From Flammula alnicola (taxonomy: Eukaryota; Basidiomycota; Agaricomycetes; Agaricales; Strophariaceae), in assembly GCA_015499995.1 (NCBI GenBank), contig JADNRV010000228.1, positions 1 to 64,000 on the forward strand: a DNA stretch of 64,000 bases. Direction: 5' to 3'. The first letter of the stretch is position 1. Each line of letters starts with the position of its first letter. This document shows positions 33,957 to 51,445 of this stretch, piece after piece. A program made the translations under genes and the position numbers. The notes below the pieces were generated by a model. It saw only the letters and a program-made list of their open reading frames with translations. It was not told the origin of the DNA and did not search any database.

Positions 33957-36900
33957 CTATGTGGGAGACCAAGCAGTGTTTTGCTGACCGACATCATCAG
34001 CCAACAGCTTCCAAAAATATGACTGTATATCGCCCATAAAACGCAACCAGTTGTCCCAAACATTCCCTCCTCCCTGTAGCAATGCTTCGCCAGAGATGTC
34101 GGCGTCCATAAAATGAAAAGAGTTATCATACTTAAATATATATAAATGAAGTTCCGGATTAAATGGATCATAGTAACTGTTGAGTAAGAGCTCCTTCGCC
34201 CGGATTACCGACATTCTAAAGGAGGTATCAGGGTCTGTGCCAGGAAAACGAGAATAAAAAGAATCACATACCGATACATTAATAATACAAGCAACAACTG
34301 AACCAAAAGAAAGACGACATAAATGCGTCGGCTAACTCGAGTTGGTAAGGATTTCGAGTCAAAGGAATCGGAGATCTAGAGTAGTATTAGGGGCATTAGT
34401 GTAAGGTACCATAGTAGAACTCACTGCAGAATCGCCCTGAAGCAAATTAAATTTGACATGCGACCTGGCATTCTGATCAAGCAACCGTTCTCGGTTTTTG
34501 CGAGCTTGCATCGACACGGCATTCAATTCCTCTATCCGAGCATGGTCAATAGAATCAAATTTATTATCCCTATAAAAAGGTCGATGAATACCGGACATGC
34601 CTATAGAAACATGCAGAACTACCTGTCAATGTCATCGATATCTTCGACGAGGTTTTCAAGATCTTGACGAATACGTGATAACAGTTCTCCGCGGCTTGAA
34701 GGAGGAAATTCCTCTTCATCTTTGCTCTCTTCGGCATTCGATTGCTCTGATTCTTGAACTTTGCGACCCATTGCGTCTACCACGCGGAGCACATTTCGAC
34801 TGCGAATGGTGTCGTTAGGCCCGGAAGAACTAGGCTCTTGTTCTCTTCCAAAGGCATCCAAGATACGTATGTTGGACGTCTTGGCTCGACGGGGGCTGCG
34901 CGGAGATGGGGGCCGCACAGAAGACTTGTCCTCTGCCCGCGACTCATCTTCTGCCGCGACTCGTCCTTAGATTTAAATGACGAATCAACAAGTTGTGGAC
35001 TGGGTGCTAGGCCATTCTCCGTCGAAGGGGCTTCAGCTTCTGGATTGAAACGAACCTTCAAGATACTCTTTCTTGCTGCAGGTGTTGCTGCCCATCCACC
35101 GGGAACATATGGCGTTTTGGGTCCAAGGATGATCCCTTTGACAATGAAGCAATAGGAGTAAGAAGGCCTTCACTCTGTTCGGGTGTTTGTTCATCTGCTG
35201 ACCAGGGCTGTGGAGCTGATGATGAAGCCGGCGCTGGAGTCTGCCAGGCTCCAGGGGGCTTCGGCGTCTTGGTCGCGAACTGATCTCGCTTGGGTCGGCA
35301 TTCTTACAGGTGTCTTTGGATCAAGTGGTGCTTCGTCGTCGGATTTCATGTCATCAATTTGCATTGTCGAATGGTCGTAGGGGTCGCGATCAAATGGGCT
35401 AGGCCTCGGAGCCATGGGCGTTTGAAGCCACCCTCCAGGGGGTCTCGGAGTTGGCATCCAACTAGGATCTGGAAGACCATTTGGTTCTAACCTAGGAGTA
35501 GCTGTTTGACTCAAAGGCTGGCGGTCGGATTCGTCACTAGAAGATGGGGTTGGAAGCTCGGGCAAACTTTTCGGAGGCGAAGGCGTTTTAGGTTCTCTCC
35601 TAGAACCCTTGGGCGTTGAGCGTTGTGGAGGAGTCGCAGGGGATAAAACAACTTCCTCGAACGATTCTCGAGGCAGAGTGTGATCTTCAACCAAGATACG
35701 AGGTGCATTCGACGGAATGGAAAATCGTGATGAAGGCTCGGATAGCGGTGTTGTTGAACGCCGTCGATATTCATCTTCGTCGGGTATATCAGGCTGAGAG
35801 ACCGTTCTCATGTTGGGGGTTTCGTCTTGTGATGACAAATCAGTTTCTCTCATTTCTAAAATGAAAGGGCATTGCGTCAGGAAGGCTTGAAGTAAAAAAA
35901 AAAAAAAAAAAGAAGACTTACCATCTGTGTCCTGACCAGTTGCCTGCAAACGTGACGGGGGCCGATCCATAGTAGCTGAGGTCCAAGATGAAGATGGCTG
36001 AGTTGATGGATTGGCCTGCGGTGACGATGACGACTTTCCATTCAAAACCGGCGTCGAGCGCGAAATCGAACCAGAAGAAACTTCCTTGGCTTCATTAAAC
36101 GACGGCGACACAGGTTGTTTTCGGCTTAACGATGCTGAAACCTTTGACCGTCTTGAAGCCGATGATACATTCGGCGAGGTTGATTCCTTCTTCGGAAAAG
36201 ACAGGCGACGAAGACTGGGATCTCTGTGTCGATACGTATTGTCGATAGCTTGTAAAGAAGATGAGCGGCTTGCAGTGGGACTTGGCAACTCAGCAGGCAC
36301 CGGGGATAATGATCGGCGAATTTCTCTGTTTTCCGTCACACGTCCCGAGTTTGGTGAGTTGGCTGGAGATATTGCCCGTCGGCTGCTACTTTGTCCTTTC
36401 GACTGATTCGCGCTCTGGAAACTTTTTGACCTCAAACGACTATCGGTATGTTGGGGAGATGGTGATACCGATGGTGATGGTGATGTTAGTGGGCGGGAAG
36501 CCGGTGGTTTATGCCAAGAAGGATGTGGCGAGTTCCAGTTCCTCTCCCGTTCACGTACGATATCTGCATGACCATTGTCACGACTTGCTACAGATGATGC
36601 CGAAGGCGAACTGGTACGAGATGACGAGAAGGAATGGTGTCGATGGAGGTTTGTATGTGAAGTAGAAGGAAGACGCGAGACATTAGAATACGTAAACTCA
36701 AGGCTGTTCATACAATGTTAAGCAGTGTTTCTGAAGGGCAGGGTCAAGTTGAGACGGACCTTTTGTGCGACTTACGTGAAGTAACCAACCGATCACTCTC
36801 CTCAAGTTTGTTAATCGAAGATCTACGTTGGAGGTGGTGGGAGGAAGTCCCAGTTTCGTCATGTCGTGGCGTTGGCTCATCCAAGGACGTTAAATGTGAT

Positions 36901-38400
36901 CTGTGCAAATGCGAGGAGTCACGAGAATTGCGGGGCTTATTCCATTCATGCTCTTGGTTGCCGTTCAGTTCAAGCAATTCATCTTTCTCGTGTTCTAAGA
37001 AATCACATTGAGTACCAAGAACATATATAGGATGGGAAAGAAAGTTACCGTTTGAAGAGACATGAATGGACGCCATAGATGGGAACGCTGTATATAAATG
37101 AGCCAACACGAATTAGATTACTTATTGCCAAACTTACAATGACGATGCACGGCATGATTTGCGGTGGGCGTTTTACCTGAATCTTGGATAGGATTCGAGG
37201 GAAGAGGACTAGGGTTTTCTGTTCTTGATGTCGGCCTTTTTCGTAGTACCGGAGGTGGAGATACTAAGATAACAGATCAAAATTCTGCAGAGTAGAGGAA
37301 ATTAGTGCTTACTCGAACGCTCAGCAGAACGCTCTCCGTAACTATCCAACTCATCGATAGCATTCTGCATCTCCGTGTCTTGGTCAAGCAAATCTATTTT
37401 AAATGAGTATGTGAGCTTTTGATTGCGGAATGTGAACCGTGACGGACTTGATTGGAATTGTGAATTGGCAGATAATCTCAATGATTGCTGAGGTGTGCTC
37501 GTTGCTGCTGGAGGAGTGGACTGTAAAGACTTCAAATCTCTTAAAATCGTGGCGGTGTCATTACTGGAATTATCTGCAAGGCGATTAGTCGTAAAAAAGC
37601 GGTATATCACGTCAAAGCCTTACGAATAGAGAGTGGTCCCTCATCCTCGACTGATCCATGTGAAACACGGGAATCACTGAAGCGTTCACGCAAAAATTCC
37701 ATCGTGATTGGCTGTGGTGAAGGTTTGAAGCGAGTTGCTCGCCGCTGCGACAGCCCTAGAATCAGGTGGCATTATTAGCACACTAGGGTGACGAGGAATG
37801 GGGAGAGGAAACCTGCTCACTATTCGCGTTGTCCATCTCATCGTCGCTCAAACTGCGTCGCTTTCCCTTATGATCTGCCCGTTGTTTCTTGACTCTTGGG
37901 CTAGCATCGACTTCGCTGGTGTCGACACTGTTGCGCCTTGGCCGCATCTTTTGAGGTGTATCGCCGGGGTCGCGACGCGCCTTAGAGAATATATCCTTGA
38001 GACTTTCTTGAGCCATACTGGGCGTGGCATTGCCGCGTTCAGATATATCCATATCATAGTCTGATTCTCGCTCAGAGAGATATTGTTGGGAAGGAGATTG
38101 GGATGGTGTTGGACTCTTCGGCTGTGCAGGGAGGCGCGAGAGTAGGGCGCGAAGAACAGCCGCGGGGTTTTCGGAGCGGGTCGAAGTAGAGGGTGCCGGG
38201 ATAGTGGAGGTGCTTAGTTGATCGCTAGCTTCTGACATCGCCATGTCGTTCAAGTTTAGGTCAACCAATTGCGAGAATTCGGGCAGACGGGAAGGACCGC
38301 TCTCTGAAGCGGACACGATTTGGCTGCTTCGGTCATAGTTTAGAGGGGAATTTCGGGCGACGCGAAGGCGGGGAGTAACGGAAGATGTGTAGGTAGCCAT
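33957..38400 (-). CDS. large low-complexity protein with a single C-terminal membrane helix, unrecognised
   Basis: Starting MATYTSSVTPRLRVARN at 38400, about a dozen exons continue to a stop at 33957, giving roughly 1100-1200 residues. Most is serine/proline-rich and disordered. Three features stand out: two similar short motifs (EHEWNKPRNS and ERNWNSPHPS), a moderately conserved block NIRILDAFGREQ followed by VLRVVDAMGRKV and a helical ELLSRIRQDLENLVEDIDDI, and near the end one hydrophobic helix (IYVVFLLVQLLLVLLMY) after a basic VSRR. About 85 residues follow the helix. Exon 1 most likely ends at the donor GTGAGC near 37820, since this keeps RRATRFKPSPQPI in frame. One intron near 35890 contains a run of 18 or so A. 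The topology suggests a tail-anchored nuclear-envelope or spindle-pole protein, but this is only inference. Confidence 0.6.
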
Positions 38401-38686
38401 GGTGAAGGAATTTAGATGTGTATCGCGGTCAATAGAGTAGACAGTCTTGAGCTGGGCAATTAGTCTAGCAGACCATTTGACATATTGACAAGTCGGAGGG
38501 TAAGAACAACACCCGCCGTGCAGAAAACGGCCTCACAACAAGAGCAAGTCTCCCACGTGAATCACACGTGACTCTGACGCGCAGAAATGATTTAAAATGA
38601 AATATTATCGTTCCGTATATTCACCAGAAAAAATTCTAGAGGGCCTTGCATGTTGTCATACTAGATTTCACAAATGTACATAATAT

Positions 38687-39865
38687 TTAATCCTGACCAC
38701 CTACAAACTTGAGAACCAAATCTTCCCAACAGTCACCCATTTGCATATGTTCGCCCTCGCACGTCTCAAACACGATAGCATCTCGTTCGTCCAATTCGCG
38801 CAGTCCTATCCAATTCTCGAGATAGATGGGCTGCAGACGCATTGGGATGATTCCACGTTCCGAATCCGATTTCCTGGACTTCATAAGGGGTATTTGTTCG
38901 CCTGACATTCGGACGTCTTCAGACTCTTCGTCAATATCCTCAGTTCCGAACCACGCGCTTTCTTTAGGCACAACTGTCTTGTCTTCCGTGAAGAGGACAA
39001 GGACAAGTTTTCCTACAGAAGCTAGATTACGCGAGTAGGTATCGTTGCGAGAGGTCGAGACTTCATTGTTGACCGAGGTTAGGAACTTATTGGCACTCAA
39101 ATACGCTTCCATGTTGAACGGATCGCGATAATATTGGGCCTGTACACATATGTGAATCCGCCTACCAAGTGAACGCATAACACGCACCTGAATCAGGTTT
39201 TTCTGAGCCCATTCCCCATACACAGCCTGCTTGGCAGTTCTCCGTGCAACCTGGCAAACGACATCATATCGTTTGCATTCCGGGATATCCGAAATTCCCA
39301 TGTGTTGTGAACCAAAGGTAATGAGATTGTTGACTGGAGGCGAATTAAATCGCTCTATGTAGGCCCGTAGGAACTGGCCACCTGCCTCCGCGTTCTTGGA
39401 CTCCGCAAACTGCTAATAGATTGAACATACCTTGTGATAGTCCTATAGCATCGAAGCCTCCTTGAAGCTCTGGTATTGAAGAAAGCTGAGAAGCCACAAA
39501 CTCTATCTGTTCATTGGCGTTTCCATACTAGACAGAATGTCAGCTCAGCTTCGCATGCCAGAAGAATTGCACGAGTCAACGCACAAATCCTGCTTGTCGA
39601 TCTTTGCCCAAATCTTCTTCTATATAGATAGAGTGTACAAATATTCCAGGATGCATTTCTTTAATCCTAGACGCAAATTGAAGCATTCCTGGCGAAGAAT
39701 GTGAATCGCCTGATGTACAAATTGCCAGGTTAGTGAAATGGGAAAAGCGAGTCTCGCCTTGGACATACCAAGGCCATGCCATAGAACAAGTGGGCGAGGA
39801 GCGCTCTGCGCCAAGGCAAGCACTGACGTAAAGCATAGAAAGAGGGACGATACCAGCTGCATCAC
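38687..39865 (-). CDS. PPT1: palmitoyl-protein thioesterase
   Basis: The enzyme removes palmitate from cysteines of proteins in the lysosome/vacuole. Five exons (39865-39769, 39709-39585, 39527-39431, 39381-39188, 39139-38687) give 321 residues. A signal peptide (LVSSLFLCFTSVLALAQS) precedes the first strand LVLWHGLGDSH. The nucleophile elbow is GLSQGG, spanning the exon 3/4 junction; the next helix reads QFLRAYIERFN. The palmitate-binding segment YYRDPFNMEAY and the catalytic-histidine region CEGEHMQMG are present. The C-terminus ends FVGGQD. All catalytic elements are intact. Its 5' end faces the 5'-truncated GT61 pseudogene. Confidence 0.92.
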
Positions 39866-40118
39866 TGTGAAGGTCGTGGTGGATAATAAATAGGTTCACA
39901 TCCCAGCCCCACGCGTGGTTCGGCGACCAGTGGTCACGTGTGTGAGAACTAAATATCCATTTTTTTTTGTACGTTCCAGACTCATCAATCGGAGTCATCA
40001 TAGCTTGAAGATTCTCTTGTCTTGCGATACATTAATCTAATACGGAGTGTCGAGGGTACTACTGTAAGTCGCGAACCACAATTTTGGATCGTTATAAGTT
40101 AAATATGTTCACCTGCAG

Positions 40119-41373
40119 TTGTTGGCAAACGAATTTCTAAACCATTACTATCATTCGTGGCCGAGCTTCCACTCGGAGCATGGGCATTCCTATATGGCGG
40201 TTTCAACCCACATGCTGGTTTCGTTGACCCATCCGAAAACTTTGGTCGGATAGACGCGTCACTGCCTTCATTTAATCTGCGAACGCATGAATACAAACCA
40301 CCGCCATTGTCGCGCATAACATTCACCCACGCTTCCTCGAACGAGTGGCGAGATGGACCAGGATTTGATTCTTATTTTCTTGCAATCTTCCTCTCAGTGG
40401 GTGTTGAGGTGTCCGATGACTGGAGCGACCTTGCCGCAGCTACTTCATACAAATCTATGGGCCCACATCCCCAGGAGAGAGCATGGCATTTCCCAATCGT
40501 CCTGTTGTCCGATCGCAGCGTCGCTTTTCGCGGTGAAGCCTGTGGTTCCAGGACACAACGAGTTGCTGCAGAATCATGGGAGCGCATGGTACAGAAAGGC
40601 GGCATCGACGTATCTGGAAGATGGTGGAATCTTGTGCGCGAGGGTGTCATGGGGTTCGCTGGAGTGAGGGGCGCACAATCCGAAAAGTCTGCTCAGGAAC
40701 CTAGCTTATCGAACACACATATCACCGATTCACAATCTCTTCTGCCCTTGGCAAAACAAGTGACAATTAGGTATATTAATCGAGAAGGCGTACGTCGTCA
40801 TCTTATACATGAAGATCACGACAGGCTAGTTCAAACCCTCCAAGAGCTGGTCAAGAGAAAGAAGGAGAAGGAAGGATTCTCAAGATTGTCCAGCCAGAGC
40901 TTCTTTCAAAAGACAAGCAAGTAGCATTGGCATCAGAGACTATGTACGGTGCGACTCCGTGTTCTTCGTATCATGCTCACCAAGCTTCATCAAGCTAATA
41001 ATATATCTGCGTCAGATTCGTGCTCGGCGTACATGGCAACGGCCTCACGCATTTGGTGCTCATGAAAACAAGCGGGTACTCGAGTGTAATTGAGATGTTC
41101 TATCCCGGAGGCTTTGCGCGCGACTACGAATAGACAACGCGCGCGCTCGGAATGAGACACTTTTCAGTTTGGAACGATACGTATGTCTTTGCTGTCGGAT
41201 TCTTATCGCATGTGATCCCTTACGTACGGATAGCAGGTACTTCACATATCCCAATGAACCTCCGCTGGGCTATCCAGAGGGGTTTTCAAGGAACTGCTAG
41301 ACCTGTGCACGGTCCTACGGTCGCTAAACTTATTGAAGATCGCTTAGAGGGCAGGTTCCTATATCAGATCTAA
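40119..41373 (+). pseudogene. GT61/DUF563 glycosyltransferase pseudogene (EOGT-like)
   Basis: Intact family members transfer sugars in the secretory pathway. The 3' two thirds are clear: FLNHYYH, AELPLGAWAF, PIVLLSDRSVAFRGEA, VHGNGLTHL, IEMFYPGGFARDYE and a C-terminal GPTVAKLIEDRLEGRF. Three lesions break it. At 40155-40156 one base is missing, so YYH runs out of frame with VAELPLG. In the purine tract at 40860-40873 the frame changes before ILKIVQPELLSKDKQVAL. At 41131-41133 TAG replaces the expected TGG between DYE and TTRALGMRHF. The N-terminal third is not found; the copy begins about 250 bp from the PPT1 start codon. The introns are still spliceable in form, so decay is recent. Confidence 0.85.
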
Positions 41374-42086
41374 CGGTATGTTTCCACAAACGGAAGCTCT
41401 ATCGATACCAAAATGATTTTGAAAATGCTAATAGGTACGTACATAGATTTGTATGAATGATTAATAGCATCACTTGCTCGTTTGCTTGGCGTAAATTCCA
41501 CCTGATGGCCATATCTTCTTATTTAAAAGCAATGTGCAGGCTTCACCCTGCTTCACCTTGGCTTCATCCCTTTCCCCTTGGAGGCTTTTTTTCGTGGGTG
41601 GCCAAGTGAAGTCTGAGGCTGATAGGCGACCAAAAATGAACCATGTGCTGGCTTATCTATTCCCTCGACTCGGCAAAATGGCATTTTGGCCGTAAATGCA
41701 TGGATCTTGAACGGAGCACTCTCACAAATGCCATGTGGATGCGTGATCTCTTTGACAGTCCATAAGCTGCGATATTTAACCTTGATGTGATGCAGATCTA
41801 GTGAACGAAATTTTGAAAAACCTCTTGCATATGTAACATTGCCTCGGCGAAAGGAGATACTCTACCAAAAACGGACCATAGGAAGGACCGATCTATTAAT
41901 AGAAATCACGGCGCCATATGCTTCTGGGGCAGCTGTCAGTTGCAAACTTCTGTGCAAACTCCAAAAGTATGATGTGCGTAAGTACTAATAGATATACATA
42001 CTTATCACATATGGCTCGGCAAGCCTCCCGCTTGTCTTTGCGCCCCCCACTTGCGGCCTATCTTTGTCCAGCGCTACTCCTCCACG
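41374..42086. other. no gene seen
   Basis: This is the promoter side of the nucleoside transporter. No open frame of note, no repeat. Confidence 0.5.
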
Positions 42087-44573
<2,487 letters not shown>

Positions 44574-45348
44574 GTGTCATTTCGATTTTGGTTTTGATTT
44601 TGACAGAAACCATCATGGTTTCTGTTTATGATTTGAGGGTTCAGCATGCAATGCAGACGCGAAGTTTCATGGCGGAATTCATGGCTTACATCTAATAAGA
44701 TTTATTTGATAATGAGAGCTTGTTCCATTTTCATGATTATTGACCTTCCTTGAAAGACAACGTTACGTCTGAGCAACCCCTGTGGTTACTCTTTGAAAAT
44801 ATCCATTTCCCGTAAGACACGAGCACGCCACGCACAGGCATAGGATATGATGTTTTCAAGGAACAGAGCTTGATAGGCTTTCCGACCTGTTCCAATGTGA
44901 GCAGGGGCAGAATACTTTATATCTTCGAGATCACAAAAATGTTAACTTTCCGTCCACAAATTTTTTGGGGCCGAACCTGGCCATGCCAAAGGTTGGAAAC
45001 TGTCCCAACAAAGCCTGAGATATTCTTACGCATCTATTTACTTTAAAATTTCAGTCCACTGCCTCAAGTTGGTATTAAGCTGTCCATATGTTGCATACAG
45101 TACATTTAACGGTGAATTTCCGGTTTTGCTGGATCGAGAGATATGAATGAATCCCAGAGATAATAGGCATCAAGAGCGTCGGTCGGCGAATGGCATGCTG
45201 AAGGGGGTAGGCACTCGGATATCTTCTGTTCTTATCTTGAATCAATCATGGATCTCTCTTCAGACGATCATGAGAGACTGTAACGTAGACCAGCTGCCAT
45301 CGGCGGAGAGCCAGCTTCAATCAAGTTACAGAATGAGTATTTTCCGTA
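44574..45348. other. no gene seen (3'-to-3' intergenic)
   Basis: This is the gap between two convergent genes. A plus-strand frame at 45147-45368 has no domain and overlaps the WD40 gene end; it is not supported. Confidence 0.5.
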
Positions 45349-46786
45349 TTATACTTTCAGTGCTTTGACGGTCTTGCCAGAAGCAATTGCAAGCCATTCA
45401 CCCGTAGCAGTCGAATAGCCTGTGTTCATCGTCATGCCAGGAATCTGTGGTGACCAGGCTAAATTCGTGACTTGACTGGGTGCCGTATACGCCATGACTG
45501 GCTCCGTCACAATTCTCTTTTTTGCGTCTGGACGTGGGGAGTTGAGCCGCGACCCAGCGCTGCGTGGTGAGGCTGCTCCTTGGGTATAGTTTGCTAGATC
45601 CCAGAGTAAAACTTGACAATCGTCCCCTAGTTCTAGGTGAATAAGTCTTCATCGAAAAATGTATATTAGACAAACCTGCAGTTGCTAGCAGAGGATGCTC
45701 AGCCGAACCCCATCCCAGGGCGTTGATAGGTCCATGATGACCTCTCAGTTCAATGACGGGTTGGCCTGGACTGCGCATATCCAGGATCTGAACATCAGAA
45801 CCATCCATGTGAAATGTAGACATGTAATTTGAATCAGAGGGATTGAAGGCGATTCTCAATAACGGTGAAGTCGGTGGGCGCGCCGAGGTGGATGGGTTTG
45901 CTGATGGTGGTGGAACGTTCTTTGGAGCAGGAGTTTCATATAGAATGGTGGAATGTTCAAGACTACGGAGATCGAAAGCACGCAAGCTGCCATCTGCTCC
46001 CACAGATACAAAGATGTCGGTGGATCCAGGCAACCAGGCGACATCATAGACCTCTCGATCATGCGCAATGAGTTGTGTCATGGCAGTGGATGTGTCGATG
46101 TTCCATACTGTGCATGTTGTGTCAATGGATGCGGTAACGATGAGATTTGGAGATTTTTCGTTCCAAGAGAAGTTCGTCAGCGGTGCTCCTGCTGACTGAT
46201 TTTGTACTTTGGACTGCTGGGTAGAGTTAAAAGAGAAGGTTATGAAATATAGGGATCACATACACACCCCAGATAGAGCGGTCTTCATGGTCAAGCTGTG
46301 ACCTGAAGAAATAGCAGGTTGCCTTCCAACATAACTTGATGAGGTAGCAGCACCATCTCCACTGTACTCCCAGACTCTCAGAGCATCTCCCGTTGTCGCC
46401 AGAAGCTCCGTAGACGGCGACTTCTGCGACCAGGAAAAGCTTTGTGCAGATGCAGGCTGCCACTGCAAGCTGGTGGCTGGGTATCCGTGATATGCCTCGC
46501 AGAGCGTTACAAAGTCTGGATAGTCGGTAAAGTCGTCTTCCACCAGGACGCGCTCATCTTGCAAACCCACAACAGCAATTTGGTTTTGGTAGTTCTCTGT
46601 AAACGAAGCGACTGCAAGGCGAAATGCAGATCGTGGTCGTAGTTGTTGGCCTGGCGCTGACGTCTTACACCAATCCAAGCTGTGAACAGGCCCTATATGC
46701 TCATCGGTTGAGCATCGTCATGGAACGAAGAACAAGCTGGGTAACCTACAAGGCGCTTCGTATTGCAACAGAGTTGTTTGAGTCAT
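45349..46786 (-). CDS. WD40-repeat protein, DCAF7/TTG1-like
   Basis: Proteins of this group are small beta-propeller scaffolds that bring kinases and transcription factors together. The start MTQTTLLQYEAPW and the next exon (PVHSLDWCK) meet at donor CCTT|gtaggt and acceptor tatag|GGCC; this gives the family's usual APWP...LDWC opening. WD repeats are read from VRVWEYSGD-like (ALRVWEY), TNFSWNEKSPNLIVTASIDT, CTVWNID, REVYDVAWLP, LRAFDLR, ALGWGSAEHPLLATAGDD and VLLWDLANY. The stop is at 45349-45351. Four exons are used and the whole propeller appears present, about 390 residues. Nuclear and cytosolic location is expected from the family. Confidence 0.85.
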
Positions 46787-47190
46787 GGCGCTCGATTGCC
46801 GGTCGTGTGAGAGCGAGCGATGTAGGGCTTCTCTGCTTAAATACAGTTATCCAAAGACAGCGATGTTGCGTGAGATAAGATACAAGTTGACTGCCATTTT
46901 TTGAACGACACGCTCATTAGGGGGTTGTTCGTCCGCCAGCCATATACGTATTATGTAAGCGACACTTTCAACAGCGCGTTCGGAATCCTTTGTACAATTT
47001 GTAGTCAATTTGTAGTAAGTAGTACATGTACACGCAAGAATAGTTAAGTCATTCGTTACTAATCATTACAATTCGTTTGACCTGGAGGGTGGAAACTATG
47101 ACAGTCTCAAATCCTACCACTTGAGAGGGGGGGAACGTGCTAAGAAATATTCCAAGCACTCGATGAGAAGCCGCATAGCTTTGACATAGC
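46787..47190. other. no gene seen
   Basis: This holds the 5' flank of the WD40 gene and the 3' flank of the MFS gene. No open frame of note. Confidence 0.5.
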
Positions 47191-49627
<2,437 letters not shown>

Positions 49628-49747
49628 AGCTGGAGAATGGTGAAGAGGTGGCGAAGTTCAAGCGCACTTTGCATTGACGTTGTTGGCAAGATCGAAGTTT
49701 TCCCTAAATTCTTGGCTGCCTTTCTCCGAATCTTCGTGGATGGACAT

Positions 49748-50775
49748 GATACGAAGAAGTTTCGACCCGGAGACGAATACTTGCTCCCTTTATGTATGTG
49801 GTCATGGTTCCTTTTTAAATGTAGGCATCACGATATTCTTCTCAAGGCGATGGAACCGGCTATTATTAAGCTTCGTTTGTTTGTTGAGAAGCACGATGCG
49901 GGCTCGCGAGTAAGTGGAGCAGGTTGTTCTGCCCATATTCCGTTTCTAACGTTGTCCATATGGTAGTAAGAATGCAGGTCGGCCTCACAAAATTGGGAAG
50001 TAAAAGATGCACCTTTAGAATAACAAAATATACTGAGGAGTTGACCTCGAACGATATACGTCGGTCGCGCGATTGGGCGAGCATGACCTACCACACGGTC
50101 CACATAATACAGTTGAATGATATAGCAAGCTTATTAACCCCATACTCTCCAAGCTTCTCCACATCGGCTACCGCCGAATAGGGTCTTTTCCCAACCTATC
50201 GCCCTTTGGCAATCTCGTTTCGCAGAATGGGTCACGAGGAAAGCCAAATCTCGGAGCTTTGATGGGAAGAGAAACTATAAACGACGTTTTGACTTGGGGT
50301 AGTTGCATCGCCTGCCACACTGCTGTGTATGAAATTTTGCTCCTCATTTTTTGGAAACTGATTGTTCATGTTGACATCTTGGCGATATAATACAGGATAA
50401 CAAGTTCTAAATATAGACGGAGCAGTTTATAACGGAAGCAAGATTGTTGGACGAACAAGGGCACGACTGGAAACATTTTCCCTGGTCGCAATATAGGGAG
50501 ATCAGCTGCTGGGTCGTTTTTGCGGGAGGGCTGGAGTCGGAGGCGATCATTTGGCGAATGCGGGTGGTCGGGATGGCGATAGTGCTGACGTGATGGGCGC
50601 GAAATGTGGCGTCCAGTCGTTTCTGGGTGAGGTGTTGGCAGGAGCAGTGCAATGGTACGATAGCATAAATCAGGAATAATAGCGCATAAAGAAGACGAGG
50701 AAGATGAGAGCAAGGGACCAGGAGCAAAAAATGTAACAAGGTTTTCTGTTGGGCTAGAAAAGGTCAGTTTGGTAT
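49748..50775. other. no supported gene
   Basis: Several short frames occur on both strands; none shows a domain or a convincing intron set. The left part is the 5' flank of the MFS gene. Confidence 0.45.
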
Positions 50776-51445
50776 TTAGTCACTTTCAACCATAGAGATT
50801 GCGCCGCATTGCTCGCAGTGACTCCACATGGTTCGCTGACCATTGACACCAGACGCGCACGCGACTTTGAGTTTGGGAATTTGCGTGCAATCTGAGCTAC
50901 ACGCCACGAAGAAATGGGCCTGTTGAGATAATTTGTTGGATGGCAGAGAAGTAAGACCTTACCCATGGTGGATGAAAGTACTCGATGGTTGCAGCAGGCC
51001 GACCTGAGGGCTGGGTGATTGACGAGAATAATATGAGTAGTCGTGAGAGTTGGGTTCTACCGAGCCGGCGTTGGAGAAGAATGGGAGTGGGTAGAGATCA
51101 AAAGTGGGATATACTGCTAGACACATAATTGAACACGACGCTCAAGCGCGTCAGAAGAGGAGTTACTTACGCGAATTTGTGACGGGCGAATCAGAGGCCT
51201 TAGAGGAAATTGAGCTAGCGTTGGATTGGAGGCGGCTGTGGACTATGTTGGGATACGTTGACGGGGCGTCTGACATTGGGACATCTGTGTCTAGCTCAAT
51301 ATTCGGGAAGGGGACGAGCTTCAGTTGTTTTGTTTGCTATCCAAGAAGGACAATTGAGTTAGCGCGCTTGAGCGCTCATGGCGTAAGGACGTACGACGGG
51401 GGAAACATCGTCAGAGTCAACCTCGAGTTTACGTTTCAAGGCCAT
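50776..51445 (-). CDS. small zinc-ribbon-like protein, conserved type but unnamed
   Basis: Four exons join in frame: 51445-51395 (MALKRKLEVDSDDVSPV), 51336-51171 (KQLKLVPFPNIELDTDVPMS), one around 51107-50970 (YPTFDLYPLPFFSN, then VGLLQPSSTFIHHG), and a last one ending at the stop 50776-50778 (CTQIPKLKVACASG, then QRTMWSHCEQCGAISMVESD). The C-terminal cysteines form a C-x8-C and C-x2-C pattern that could bind zinc. The rest is serine/proline-rich and probably disordered. I know this layout from other mushroom genomes as a hypothetical protein. No function is known. A nuclear role is a guess based on the N-terminal KRK. Confidence 0.7.

Noticed and set aside
50366..50739. Minus-strand frames rich in leucine and cysteine
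   Set aside because: Composition looks like a signal or membrane segment, but there is no family match, no splice structure and no upstream start that would make a full protein.
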